A DNA stretch of 64,000 bases, from NCBI GenBank assembly GCA_031213475.1, contig JARUPZ010000013.1, positions 7,110,739 through 7,174,738 on the forward strand. Direction: 5' to 3'. Position numbers and translations under genes: made by a program. The notes beneath the pieces were generated by a model. That model had not been told where the DNA came from. It ran no database searches and worked only from the letters and a program-made list of their open reading frames with translations. Below are positions 11,544-21,944 of this stretch, piece after piece; within the stretch, counting starts at the first letter, position 1, and each line of letters starts with the position of its first letter. This stretch comes from Nereocystis luetkeana (taxonomy: Eukaryota > Sar > Phaeophyceae > Laminariales > Laminariaceae).

Positions 11544-12184
11544 ATAAATTACGTAACATCTGACTGGTTTGTCTCGGAAGCCGGTTTGCTGTTGACTGGT
11601 TTGTGCCTGGGAACGGGTATGTAGTTCTAAAAAGGTTAACCTAACCTCTTTAAAACCGTACCCCCCACCGCACACTGCAGTTGTTCCCCTGCGTATATAC
11701 GTCTGAGGTCCCTCGGTTGATATTCTTGTGCGTGAACTCCCTCGCTCCGGCCAGCCCCGACCTCGGAGTGGGGCGGAGCCATCGGAACCTACGACGGTCT
11801 ACCGGTGGTCACACGAGCCCATGCTCGGTAGAGAGGAACCCTGTGCGGTCTGGTAGGTGAACTATTGACGGCGCGGGGTGGTGGCGATGAGTTTTATTTT
11901 TAACCCCAATGCCGGGGAGCTCGATCCAACAGCAGAAGAGGAGCATCGCCACAGCGGAGAGCGTAATGGGTACAACACAGGGAGATGAGAGGCTGGGCAT
12001 TGTGTGGGTAAGCAAACACCCCGATAGCGAGGACGAGAGTGTCGGGGATGGGATGGGCTCAGACGGCCGAACCCAGCCAATGGAAACAAAGGCACGCACC
12101 GGGCTAAAAGTCAGAGCGCCTATGTCGTGATACAAGGAGAAATCTAGAGAAGAAGACAAAAAAAGTTGAAGGGGTCGGACCACG

Positions 12185-15100
12185 CGTCGGCTAGCAAACT
12201 TTGCAGCACGGGAGGCTCGGGCGAGAAAGAAGGCGGCACTTGTGACGGTAGCAACCTACAATGTGCGTACCCTGGCTGTGAAAGGGAGGAACGGGTACGG
12301 GCATGCCGAGTGTGTGCTGGCGATCGCCCGACAACTGGGCTGTGACTTCGTTGGCCTGCAGGGAACAAGGAGACCTGGGAAAACCGAGTTTTCTGCTGCA
12401 GGATGCCGAGTTTTCTGCTCTGGGCAAGAAGCAACGGATGTCAGGGAAGGACAATACGGAGTTGGCTTGGCAGCGAAGGAAACGATATGCCGTAAGTCTG
12501 TTTATACACCCCAGTGATTGACGAACGCCTTATGCCAGTGCGCTTCGAGCTGACCGGTGAAAGCGTTGCGGTCTAGCTAGTTGTTGCGTATGCCCCAACG
12601 GAAGCCAACCTCAACACACAGATGAAAGTAGAGTTTCGGAACAAATTGGGACACATAGGTGAGCAGATTCCAACGAAGGAGTGCCTGTTCGTGTTGGTAC
12701 ACGCAAACGCACGGACTGGAAAGAGGATGGAAGGATGCGGTGACGGTAGGGTCCTTGGAGCGTACGGACGTGATGAGCTCAACAGTAACGGCAAACGCCT
12801 GCTGGAATTCGCTTCAGGCAATAAGCTCGCTCTCACGAACACGTCGTTTAGTGCTCGCAGGGGTGGAATATCCCATACGTTCAACGGCATCAGCAACCGC
12901 AATGACCAAGAACGGATTGACTACATCCTAGCCCACCAAGCACACCGGCCTCGCGTGCGCATGATGTTAAGGTCCACTCCCAGCCTCCGCCCCCAGCCAA
13001 GGCGGATTCAGACCACAATGCCGTATATGCGATCTTCCACCTCAGCGGTCATTTCGCACCCGACAGACACGTAAGAACGAAAAACAAAATTCGGCCTTTC
13101 GACCGGCGGGAACTTCGATCCGACGGAGATTGCAGGCAGCGACTCGTGGCGCCGAATTTTTCAAAGCTTCCCTTCTTTCCCTCGCAATCGGACAGTATCT
13201 CTGAGATGGCTGAATCCTTTGCTGATGTTGTTTTTGATGCAGTAGCGAAAGACATACCCCCCCCACCACGACACTCACACGAACCCGGGTGGTGCAAGAC
13301 CGCGGAAACCTCAGCCGCCATAAAAATAGTATGGGATGCGATGGACGATGCCCGACGAGTCATGCGCATCAAGAAGGACACTACCGCGTGGAAGACGCCG
13401 AGGACGGCGCGCGTGAATCTGCGAAGGGCGATTAATGCAGTGTTGCACGCCTACTTCGAAGAGTACCTTGCTGAAACGGAGAGACTGCTCGCCGGCAACA
13501 ACCTGCGATGTTTCTACAAACACCTGAAGGGTACGGTGGGGTTGGACGGTCGAAAGGCGAGAAGCGAACAGTTCATCCGGGACCAGGATGACACGCTACT
13601 AAGGGACAAGGTGCGCATTCTTGAACGGTGGGCGAGGTTTTTCGGCACTCTCCTGACCACTAAATCGTCTAAGCTTGACCCAACCATCGGCGCCCTATTT
13701 CAACAACGAACGGCCGTTGGCACCATCGCTTGGAGATAAACCGACCATGGATGATGCGACGGCAGTAATTCGGGGTATGCCAAACTGGAAAACATTGGCA
13801 CCAGACTCTCTTCCGGCCGAGTTATTGAAAATCGACCACCCCGAAATCATTCGGTACTTTCACAACTTACTTGTCAACGTGTGGAGAACGGGTTGTCCAC
13901 CTGCGATGAAAAGATGCGACCATTGAGGTCCTTCATAAGAAGAAGGATCACTCTGATTGCAGCAATTACCCTGGGATTTCGCTTGTTGCCTATTCAGGCG
14001 AATGTTTTGCTGCAAATGGTCGCGTCCCGCCTCAATACCTACTGCGAGGCCAAAGGGATACTCCCCGAGGAACAGTGCGGCTTTCGCCCAGCATGATCAA
14101 CCGTCGATAAGCTGTTCGTCGTGCGCCGACTGGAAGAACTCGGACGAGCTAGAAAAACCCCCCTGTACATGTGCTTCATCGACCTGCAGAAAATGTATGA
14201 CTCCATCGAGCGTGAGCGGCGGTGGGTGGTGCTCGCACGCTTTGTCGTACCAGCGAAGATGCCAACTGTTATCCGCCAGTTCCACGAGGGTATGTGTGCC
14301 CGCGTGCGTACGGATGACGGCGAGCACCCGGAAAGTTCCGATGTCACTCAGGGGCTACGGCAGGTATGTGTATTGTCACCACTTTTGTGCAATGTCTTCT
14401 TCGCAGCTGTGATACACGCCATGCTGGTACGCTTCAGTGAAGACCCAGATATTTCGAGGGACTTGGTACACCTCGAGGAGGACCTCGGCGAGGACTGGGT
14501 GAAGTTCGGCCCACCAGCTTGCGTACAGAGGGTGGTATGGGGGATGCTGTACGCGACAGATACAGGCATTGTGTATGTCGGCGGAAGGCCTTGCGAAGAG
14601 GATGACCGCCATTGTGACCGTTTTCGAAGCAGCAGGCCTCACCGTATCCGAAACGAAAACAATGACCATACTGCTGCCGACACCGAACCGGACACCCCAG
14701 ACCTCACCGCTCGTCATCGAAGCAGCGAGACAGATATATAGACAGGCGTTTTACTTTTTGTACCTGGGCGGTCTTGTCGTCGCAAACGCTGAAATCATGC
14801 CAGAGATCACACGACGGGTCCGACTCGCATGGGCATGCAACAATCGGTTCAAACGGGAACTGTATGATATGGAGGATGCTTCGTTCACCCTAAAAGTGCG
14901 CATGCTAAAGGCCGAGGTGGTGGAGACCCTGCCGTACGGGTGAGTAGCGTAGACTCTAGGTCAGGAGCACTTCGCAGAGCTCCGAACAGCACACGACGAC
15001 TCCTCCTACGGATCATTGGCTTCCAGCGCCGACAACGCACTGACTACCTCATCATGTCGTACGCCAAGGCCCTCAACAAGGCACAATGCGAGAGCCTTGA

Positions 15101-15560
15101 GACGACCATCCGCAAACGACGCCTCCTCTTTGCGGAGCCCGTACAGCGGACGACTAATGAGCGAATGACCCGCCGGGGGATATTTGGGACGATGACTGGT
15201 AGGGAGAACCCAGGACCAGACCGACCGGAGAAGAACTGGGTCCAATGTCTAGCAGACGACCCCAAACTTTTTCAAGCCACCGAGGGGTCCACGGAAAGCT
15301 CCCCTCTGCTGTTCGGAGTAGAGCTGGTGTTATGCCCGAGGATGGCTACGAAGAGCGGGAAGTGGTACCGGGGGGTCGTCGAAGCGGCGGACTGTTTCAT
15401 GGCGAGGTGGCACAGGGACGAGGCACAGAGGAGCCGGCTGCACCAAGCAGCTGAGGACGCCGAGAACGGTGACAATGGGAGGGGGGTAGGGGGAGAGGGC
15501 AGCCGTACTGATAAATATCGACGAATGCAGAAACGAACTGATAGATCGGGTGGCTAGGTA
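12185..15560 (+). pseudogene. LINE copy A: decayed APE endonuclease-reverse transcriptase ORF
   Basis: An old copy of the LINE protein, broken into at least seven frame segments by stops and indels. It is the only copy here with the start of the APE-type endonuclease: ATYNVRTLAVKGRNG at about 12250, QGTRR, VVAYAPTEANL after an in-frame stop, HANART near 12702, GAYGRDELNSNGKRLL, and ERIDYILAHQ. The RT follows: FIDLQKMYDSIER (motif A) near 14180, TQGLRQVCVLSPLLCNVFF (motif B), and the palm box reads YATD at 14550-14561 instead of YADD, so a catalytic aspartate is lost. The C-terminal half ends at a stop near 15557. It cannot be active. A possible 5' leader extends back to roughly 11700 but has no firm boundary. 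Confidence 0.9.
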
Positions 15561-15788
15561 TCGGTTCGACTAGCTCTTACAGACTTTTGCCAGCATCTTC
15601 CCTCTCCTTCGTGCTGCTTCGTCCGCGCAGAAGGTGTCTGTCCTTCCCGAGTGCGTATGCTTTCCGCCTGGCAGCCTTCCTGAAGTCCTTTGCGTCGTTT
15701 GTATTATGTTTCATTTCAGATTTTTGTTCTTTGTTTTTGTTGCTTTTTTGCTCTTATGTTTCTAGTCTTTCTTGCTTGTGTTGCTGTT

Positions 15789-16114
15789 TAAGGGATCAAT
15801 TCGAGCACCGGGTGCGCTTGGGTGATGCGTGGGTGGGGCTTGCCATGAGGCGGTGGGTAGAAGAAGTAGAAAGGTATCAATTATTTTAGTGTACTGGTGG
15901 ACTGAGAGCAAGGGGGCCACGTTCCCCTAGACTCTATAAGACCCCTGAAAGCAGGTCAAACACAATTTTATGCAACTCCTCGGGGAAACATAGTTATCAT
16001 CACAATCTCCGTAAATGGATTGCAGTGACACAACAGTTACTCAAGACACTTGAACTAATACGACAATGACACGTATCAGACATGTGTACGGCTACATCAT
16101 ACGACCATGTCCGA
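15789..16114 (+). repeat. 326-bp repeat R1
   Basis: Appears base-for-base identical by eye to R2 at 19105-19430, both starting TAAGGGATCAATTC and ending GACCATGTCCGA. R1 directly follows the 3' UTR of LINE copy A. It contains the last ~32 codons of the small frame described at 19044-19205. Confidence 0.9.
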
Positions 16115-18091
16115 CAGCCTTCCTAGACGTAGCACACTGTCAGGATAATTGTGCCTATTCCGTACCAGGTCCACACTCATCCAACACATAAAAATCCTCT
16201 TGTCGTGACACTACAAGTAGCAGTGTATTCACCCCAAAAACAGAAATTCCAAAACCCACTATAGAACCAAACAGCTGCCTCCCTGCTGTCAAAATACCAA
16301 AACCTCCAAAACCCAGACTCAAACCAATTCAATCAATGTGAAACAAAATATTGGCCTTACTCCAACCTCTTTCCGGTAATCAACATACAGCCTTCCCTAT
16401 GGTAGGTTCAACTGCATGAAATAGGAAAAATAGTAGATTGGCCTTCCAGATTTCAGTATCAATCTCAATATAATCTCAAAAATGAAAGACTCTGAAATTC
16501 ATCCATATCAGTCGAATACCAAATCAATATTATTCCCTCAACTATCATACCAGCTTGTCATTCAATAACCATGTACCACTCAAAGCCTATAGCCTCTCTT
16601 CTGTGGGCACACATTTCATGACATTCAAGAAAAGCGTCAAACATCTCATTGACCAACACACTGCGGTCCTACAAGCCGGGTATGGGTATAGAGCACACCA
16701 GAGTTGTACGGTGAGATTCGACTCATTTCATGCAATAGGGCATGCCCAAAAACTATACCAGCGGATTTACCAATCTTCTCGTTTCTTAACTGAAAATTCA
16801 CGAGAAAGTGCGCCGGTTCTTACTATTAATAGCTCAAAAATATAAATTTTCGAGTTTCTTAACTCATGCAGAACTGAAAAACTGATCCCGACACTAATTC
16901 CAAGTAGTTTGCCCCCAAATACGTGGGAAAGGGGTTAACTCCAAAGGAAACTAATCATACGTGAGCATCAGGTATGTATGCGTAATACCAGATTCCTGGT
17001 ACCAAGTGAGACACCTGTCAGCTGAGTATACGGCTGCGGTATTATATACCCAAGTCGTCATATATATGATAGGATCCTGCAGATATGTGAGAGATCAAGA
17101 TGGTTGATCGCTCAACAGTCAAAATGGTGGTAGAACTTGTGTCGGCAAGATCTGACTGGAAGAAGCCACACACAATTTCAAGTAAAAACGAACCACTACC
17201 TGCGCTTACATAGCAGTACCGAGCAAAATAATAAAAAAGACACAACAAAAACACTATCAATACCAACCGTTACCCAATATAATAGTACCACTACAACCAC
17301 ACATCCCGACCGTCGAGCATCCACCTCATTTTCTCCGTTCACCATGCCCGGTCGTGATTTGGTCCTCTCGTCAACCGTCCACCTGATGCAATCAACGCAG
17401 TGCAGTCTCCAAGCAGAGATTCGGCAAATCATCGACAGCGAAAGGGGGGAAAAGCAAAGGTACTCGAATGAGGGAATCTGGTGACTCTTCATCCTATCGG
17501 ACGAAACATTAATAGCTTGGTGATAGTTGGAAGAGGATATCACCCGCATGGCCTGTGTACACCTCAAATATTGTCTGTGAGGGGAGCAACCAGGGTCATG
17601 CAAACTATCAATCAAGATACCCGGTATTCCGTGTGAATTTCCGATGTGCTCAAACTGAACTCTCATACTACCCTCCCTAGTTTGTGCCCATCGCAAACAT
17701 TATATATACCAGTCAAGTTTTCTATCCTCCAGCCGCGCTCGTCTCAGTAGTTTTTACTCGTATACGAACTGCGTTTTTGTTATCCAACACGTTACGTGTA
17801 TTGTATATTACGTGAATCGTACGTATGTCCGGAACTTGATACGTATACTCGTAAATGAAAGCTCAAAGTTCCAAAAGTTGCAGTCACACACGCCACGCAT
17901 CAAATGGCCATCACCAAATTATGACAAGTAAGTCTCGAAACGCTGCAAAACAAAAACAAAAAAACACAAGATCAAATCCACAGCGAAGACTAGACTACTC
18001 GTACTCGTACGAGTATCACGTTTCTAAAAACAAACCAAACACAGACAGCAAGAACGTGCCTGATGAGCAATTGCTCGAAGATGATGGTCCT
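16115..18091. other. Unique-looking block between R1 and R2; no gene recognised
   Basis: AT-richer than its surroundings, with open frames of 96-166 codons on both strands (for example 16555-16845 plus and 17196-17696 minus). None has a domain, splice context or repeat partner that I can use to support it. A CGTACTCGTACGAGTA palindromic word occurs near 18000. Confidence 0.3.
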
Positions 18092-18858
18092 TCACTTTTC
18101 TCGCACGCGCGCCCGCCGTAGCCGAGTCGGACGCCGACCGGCCACCTCACACCCCCACCCCACGAAGGTGCCGCTGCATGACCAACCCGTACCGATCCCA
18201 ACTCGCTCCCAAGCGCTTCCATTCGGCGCACCGTCGTCCTCGTCAATGTTCTCCGAACACCCGACAGCTCCTTCCATCACACCAATCTCCCCCACCAGAC
18301 CCATGCCATCCATTGGGACCCCCTCACGTTCCAAACCGTGTTGCTCCTCCTCATCCGACTCCTCCAGTTCCCTCTCCCTCACCATTCCCATGCCATCCAC
18401 CGGTACCACTTCACGCTCCAAACCATGCTGCTCCTCCTCATCCGACTCCTCCTCAGTAATATCCATCAACTCCTCCTCGTCGCCTTTCTTGACGTACGTA
18501 GACGCCCGTACTTGTTGTTGCTGCTGCTGTTGCTGTTGGGCCGCACTTTTTGCTCTCGATAGCACTGGGTCGGCGGGTGACGAGTTGTCGCAGCTCCTCG
18601 AACCATTGTCCTGGGCTTGGTGCGTGTTCTCTGTCTTTTTCCTTGCCTCCTCTCGTGCATTCGCGGCGGTTGCGTAACCCCTCCTAGCTCTCAGCTGCTG
18701 GTCAACATGTTTTTCAATGGCTTCTTGTTGCTCCTTGACGGTAAGCAAGTGGAAAGATGATAAATCCATGCGGCATCCTGCGCCCGGCCTACCGTGACGC
18801 TCCTCCTGCTCCTGCTCCTGCTTCTGCTGCTTTGCTGCTGCTGCCGCTGCCGCCGCTG

Positions 18859-18891
<33 letters not shown>

Positions 18892-19045
18892 ATGATGGGG
18901 CTGCTGCTGTTTCCTGTAGCTCCTTCCATTCTTCAGGAGTCCATATCCCCAACCCGATGTCCGCTCCCTCGCGGTGTCGCCTCTCCTGATCGAGGATCCT
19001 TGTCATCCAAGGAAGCTCCTCCCCTAAAACCACAAAACCCACCAT
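18092..19045 (-). CDS. 317-codon low-complexity protein frame, unrecognised
   Basis: One uninterrupted minus-strand frame. From the N-terminus: a short region with GIWTPEEWKELQE, two alanine runs separated by a serine (about residues 52-72), a Q/E-rich basic stretch, a helical charged region (LTVKEQQEAIEKHVDQQLRA), a nine-glutamine run, then two tandem acidic repeats built on ESDEEEQHGLERE followed by VDGMG or MDGMG, and a basic C-terminus. Homopolymer runs inflate open frames, but the in-frame duplication of a non-homopolymer unit and the GC-rich codons suggest real coding, possibly a nuclear scaffold-like protein (inference). An acceptor-like GTGGTTTTAG lies 20 bases inside the frame, so translation could start in an upstream exon. 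The ATG overlaps the start of a plus-strand frame in the palindrome CCATGG. Confidence 0.45.
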
Positions 19046-19205
19046 GGTGCGCTACACCCCGTGCCCGAGCGACCGTGACCATATGTCAGAGGCTAACGCT
19101 AGCGTAAGGGATCAATTCGAGCACCGGGTGCGCTTGGGTGATGCGTGGGTGGGGCTTGCCATGAGGCGGTGGGTAGAAGAAGTAGAAAGGTATCAATTAT
19201 TTTAG
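19044..19205 (+). CDS. 53-codon frame ending in R2, doubtful
   Basis: An ATG in strong context (ACCATGG) at 19044 opens a 53-codon frame ending at TAG 19203-19205. Its last ~32 residues, including DQFEHRVRLGDAWVGLAMRR, lie within R2 and are therefore also present in R1 behind a different upstream sequence. The start overlaps the ATG of the 317-codon minus-strand frame; at most one is likely to be genuine. No family recognised. Confidence 0.25.
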   Translation: MVRYTPCPSDRDHMSEANASVRDQFEHRVRLGDAWVGLAMRRWVEEVERYQLF

Positions 19206-19430
19206 TGTACTGGTGGACTGAGAGCAAGGGGGCCACGTTCCCCTAGACTCTATAAGACCCCTGAAAGCAGGTCAAACACAATTTTATGCAACTCCTCGGG
19301 GAAACATAGTTATCATCACAATCTCCGTAAATGGATTGCAGTGACACAACAGTTACTCAAGACACTTGAACTAATACGACAATGACACGTATCAGACATG
19401 TGTACGGCTACATCATACGACCATGTCCGA
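19105..19430 (+). repeat. 326-bp repeat R2
   Basis: Identical by eye to R1 (15789-16114), 3316 bp downstream. It stops where LINE copy B begins; the junction shares the two bases GA with the LINE sequence, a microhomology-type 5' junction. Confidence 0.9.
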
Positions 19431-21255
19431 TGGTCTCCCGGTCGAACTCCTAAAAATCGACCACCCGGCATTCGCCCAGCGCTTTCACAACATCCTTGTC
19501 AATGTTTGGTTAACAGGAGAAGTCCCTCAGCAATGGAAAGATGCGATCATCAAGGTCCTTCACAAAAAGAAGGATCGAACTGACTGCAACAACTATAGAG
19601 GGATTTCGCTTGTTGCCCACGCAGGCAAAGTGTTGTTGAAAATCGTCGCGTCCCGCCTCAGCAACTACTGCGAGACCGAGGAACTACTCCCCGAGGAACA
19701 GTGCGGCTTCCGCCCCGCACGATCAACGATTGATATGTTGTTCGTCGTGCGCCGGCTGCAAGAGCTCGGACGACAGAGGAAAATCCCCTTATACGTGTGC
19801 TTCATCGATCTGCAGAAAGCGTACGACTCTGTCGACCGAGAGCTGTTATGGAAGGTACTCACACGCTTTGGCGTACCAACCAAGATGCTGAGAATTATCC
19901 GTAATTTCCACGATGGCATGCGGGCTCGCGTGCGTACTGATGACGGCGAGCTCTCGGAATGGTTTGATGTCACGCAGGGGCTGCGGCAAGGCTGTGTACT
20001 GTCACCGTTACTGTTCAACGTGTTCTTCGCTGCTGCGTTACACGTCGTACTAGTACGCTTCAGCCAAGACGAAGCCATTGTAAGGGATTTGGTCCAACTC
20101 TTGGAAGCTGGAGTAGTTCGAACAGGGAAGGAGGAGCCATTGGCGTGCGTGCGAAGGTCTGTATGGGGCATGTTGTACGCCGACGATGCAGGAATTGTCT
20201 CGAAGTCGGCTGAAGGGCTCGCAAAAATGATGACAGTCATCGTGACTGTCTTCGAAGCAGCAGGCCTCACGGTGTCGGAAAAGAAGACTGAGACAATGGT
20301 CCTACAAACACCAGACCGGACAACCCTCGCACCACCGCTCGTCATCGAAGCGGCAGGTCAGAGGTATAAGCAGACGACCCAGTTCTTATACCTAGGCGGC
20401 GTTATCCACGAAAACGCTGACCTCTCGCTCGAAATCGACCGACGGATCCGCCTCATGCGAGCATGCTTCAAACGGTTCGGCCCGGAGTTGTATGATAGGA
20501 CGACCGCCCCCCTTAGCCTTAAAGTCCGAATGCTGAAGGCCGAGGTGATTGAGACCCTGCTGTACGGGTGTGTGACGTGGACCCTCAGAGCGGAACACTT
20601 TGCCAAGCTTCGAACGGCTCACCACCAAGTCCTGTTGCGAGTCATTGGCTTCCAGCGCCGACTTCGTACTGACCATGCCACCGTCTCGTACGCGAAGGCC
20701 CTCAAGATGGCACGTTGCGAGAGCATCGAAACGACCATTCGCAAACGGCGGCTCTTCTTTGCGGGGGGCGTGGCACGGCAAAGCAAGGAGCGATTACCCA
20801 ATCGGGTAATGCTCGGGACGATAGCTGGTGGGGAGAACCCGAGACCAGGCGGACAGTGTAAGACTTGGCATAGATGCATAGTCGAAGACCTTAGGGAGTT
20901 CCGAGCCACCGAAGGGTCAACGGAAGTTGCCCCCTTGGTGTTTGGAGTTGAGACCGCGTTGTGGTCCACTGCAGCCAAAAAGGTGGGGAAGTGGTACCGG
21001 GGGATCCTTGAAGCAGCCGAACGGTTCATGGTGAGGTGGCACGAGGCTGAGGCTGAGATGAGTAGACAGCGCCGCGCATCCGCCGTGGATGGTGCCCAAA
21101 GGAACGGGGGGGGAGGGGGCAACAGGAGAAGTGGCATAAAGCCCGACCGAGTGAATGCGGAGAGGGGGGGGAACAGGAGGGGTAGAAGGGAAACGGCGGT
21201 AGACGAAAGTAGGAAGGAGATGGCAGACAGGGTAGCAAGGCACCAAGTCGACTAG
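19423..21255 (+). CDS. LINE reverse transcriptase ORF, copy B (5'-truncated)
   Basis: 610 codons, all but the first few LINE-derived; the ATG comes from the flanking repeat R2. The endonuclease domain is missing. RT blocks in order: [57 protein letters not shown] (motif A), [19 protein letters not shown] (motif B), YADD at residues 252-255 (motif C), [11 protein letters not shown] (motif D) and FLYLGGVI (motif E). A long C-terminal region with [14 protein letters not shown] follows, then a glycine- and arginine-rich end. Catalytic residues are intact, but without the endonuclease and 5' UTR the copy should not be autonomous. In the cell the full protein would nick DNA and reverse-transcribe its own mRNA onto the break. 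The sequence is nearly identical to copies C and D. I leave the LINE clade unassigned. Confidence 0.9.
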   Translation: MSDGLPVELLKIDHPAFAQRFHNILVNVWLTGEVPQQWKDAIIKVLHKKKDRTDCNNYRGISLVAHAGKVLLKIVASRLSNYCETEELLPEEQCGFRPARSTIDMLFVVRRLQELGRQRKIPLYVCFIDLQKAYDSVDRELLWKVLTRFGVPTKMLRIIRNFHDGMRARVRTDDGELSEWFDVTQGLRQGCVLSPLLFNVFFAAALHVVLVRFSQDEAIVRDLVQLLEAGVVRTGKEEPLACVRRSVWGMLYADDAGIVSKSAEGLAKMMTVIVTVFEAAGLTVSEKKTETMVLQTPDRTTLAPPLVIEAAGQRYKQTTQFLYLGGVIHENADLSLEIDRRIRLMRACFKRFGPELYDRTTAPLSLKVRMLKAEVIETLLYGCVTWTLRAEHFAKLRTAHHQVLLRVIGFQRRLRTDHATVSYAKALKMARCESIETTIRKRRLFFAGGVARQSKERLPNRVMLGTIAGGENPRPGGQCKTWHRCIVEDLREFRATEGSTEVAPLVFGVETALWSTAAKKVGKWYRGILEAAERFMVRWHEAEAEMSRQRRASAVDGAQRNGGGGGNRRSGIKPDRVNAERGGNRRGRRETAVDESRKEMADRVARHQVD

Positions 21256-21944
21256 GAAGTAGAATATGACCATACTACTAGTGCTACCAACTGGTGCAGC
21301 TGGCTCGAACGTGGTCTTCCCTTGTCTTCTCTTTTTGTTTTTTTTGTTTTTTTCTTTCTTGCGCTGACTCTCCGTGATTTTCATTTCATTTTTTCTCTTC
21401 CTCTTCCTTTTCTGATTGATAAGCCGTACTCAAGGAGCCGTGTGGCGTGGTTGGAAGACGAACCTGCTCTGCTCGGCTCGTATTGTCTGACGCCAAGGGG
21501 CTGGGCATAGTTGACGAACGCAGGGCGGAGACGGCAGTCTGGGTAGCAAGGTACCAGGCGGATTAGCAGGGAGAACCTGGCTATACTACTCGTACCACAA
21601 GCTGCTGCCGCCACCTAGAAGGTGCTTTGGGCTTTGGTCTGCCTGTTATTTCCCCTTTGTTATTTTTCCTTGTTACTTTCTCCTTGGTTCTTTGTCTTAC
21701 TCTGTTCACAAGCAGTGGTGTTTTTTGTTATTTCTTCTTTTTTCCAGCTCGTTCTTTTTCAAGTGTAGGCCACCTCGCCTGCGGGGGGGGGGGCACGACA
21801 GATTGTTTCTCTTAGATTTTGCTTTCATTTTTCTTCTTTTTCTTTTTCGACTTGTCTACCTTGTTTTTGTTTTCTCTTTGATTGTTTCTTTTCGTTTCAC
21901 TATTTCATAGATTGCGTATGTCGTGCCTGTCGTATCTAGTGTGT

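Noticed and set aside
15789-19430. R1 and R2 as LTRs of one element
   Set aside because: They do not start TG or end CA, have no primer-binding site or purine tract beside them, and the block between lacks retroelement genes.
19665-20345. 226-codon antisense frame, also present at 23751-24431 and 55445-56125
   Set aside because: It is a mirror frame of the LINE RT and recurs only because the LINE does; serine/threonine-rich composition without a domain.
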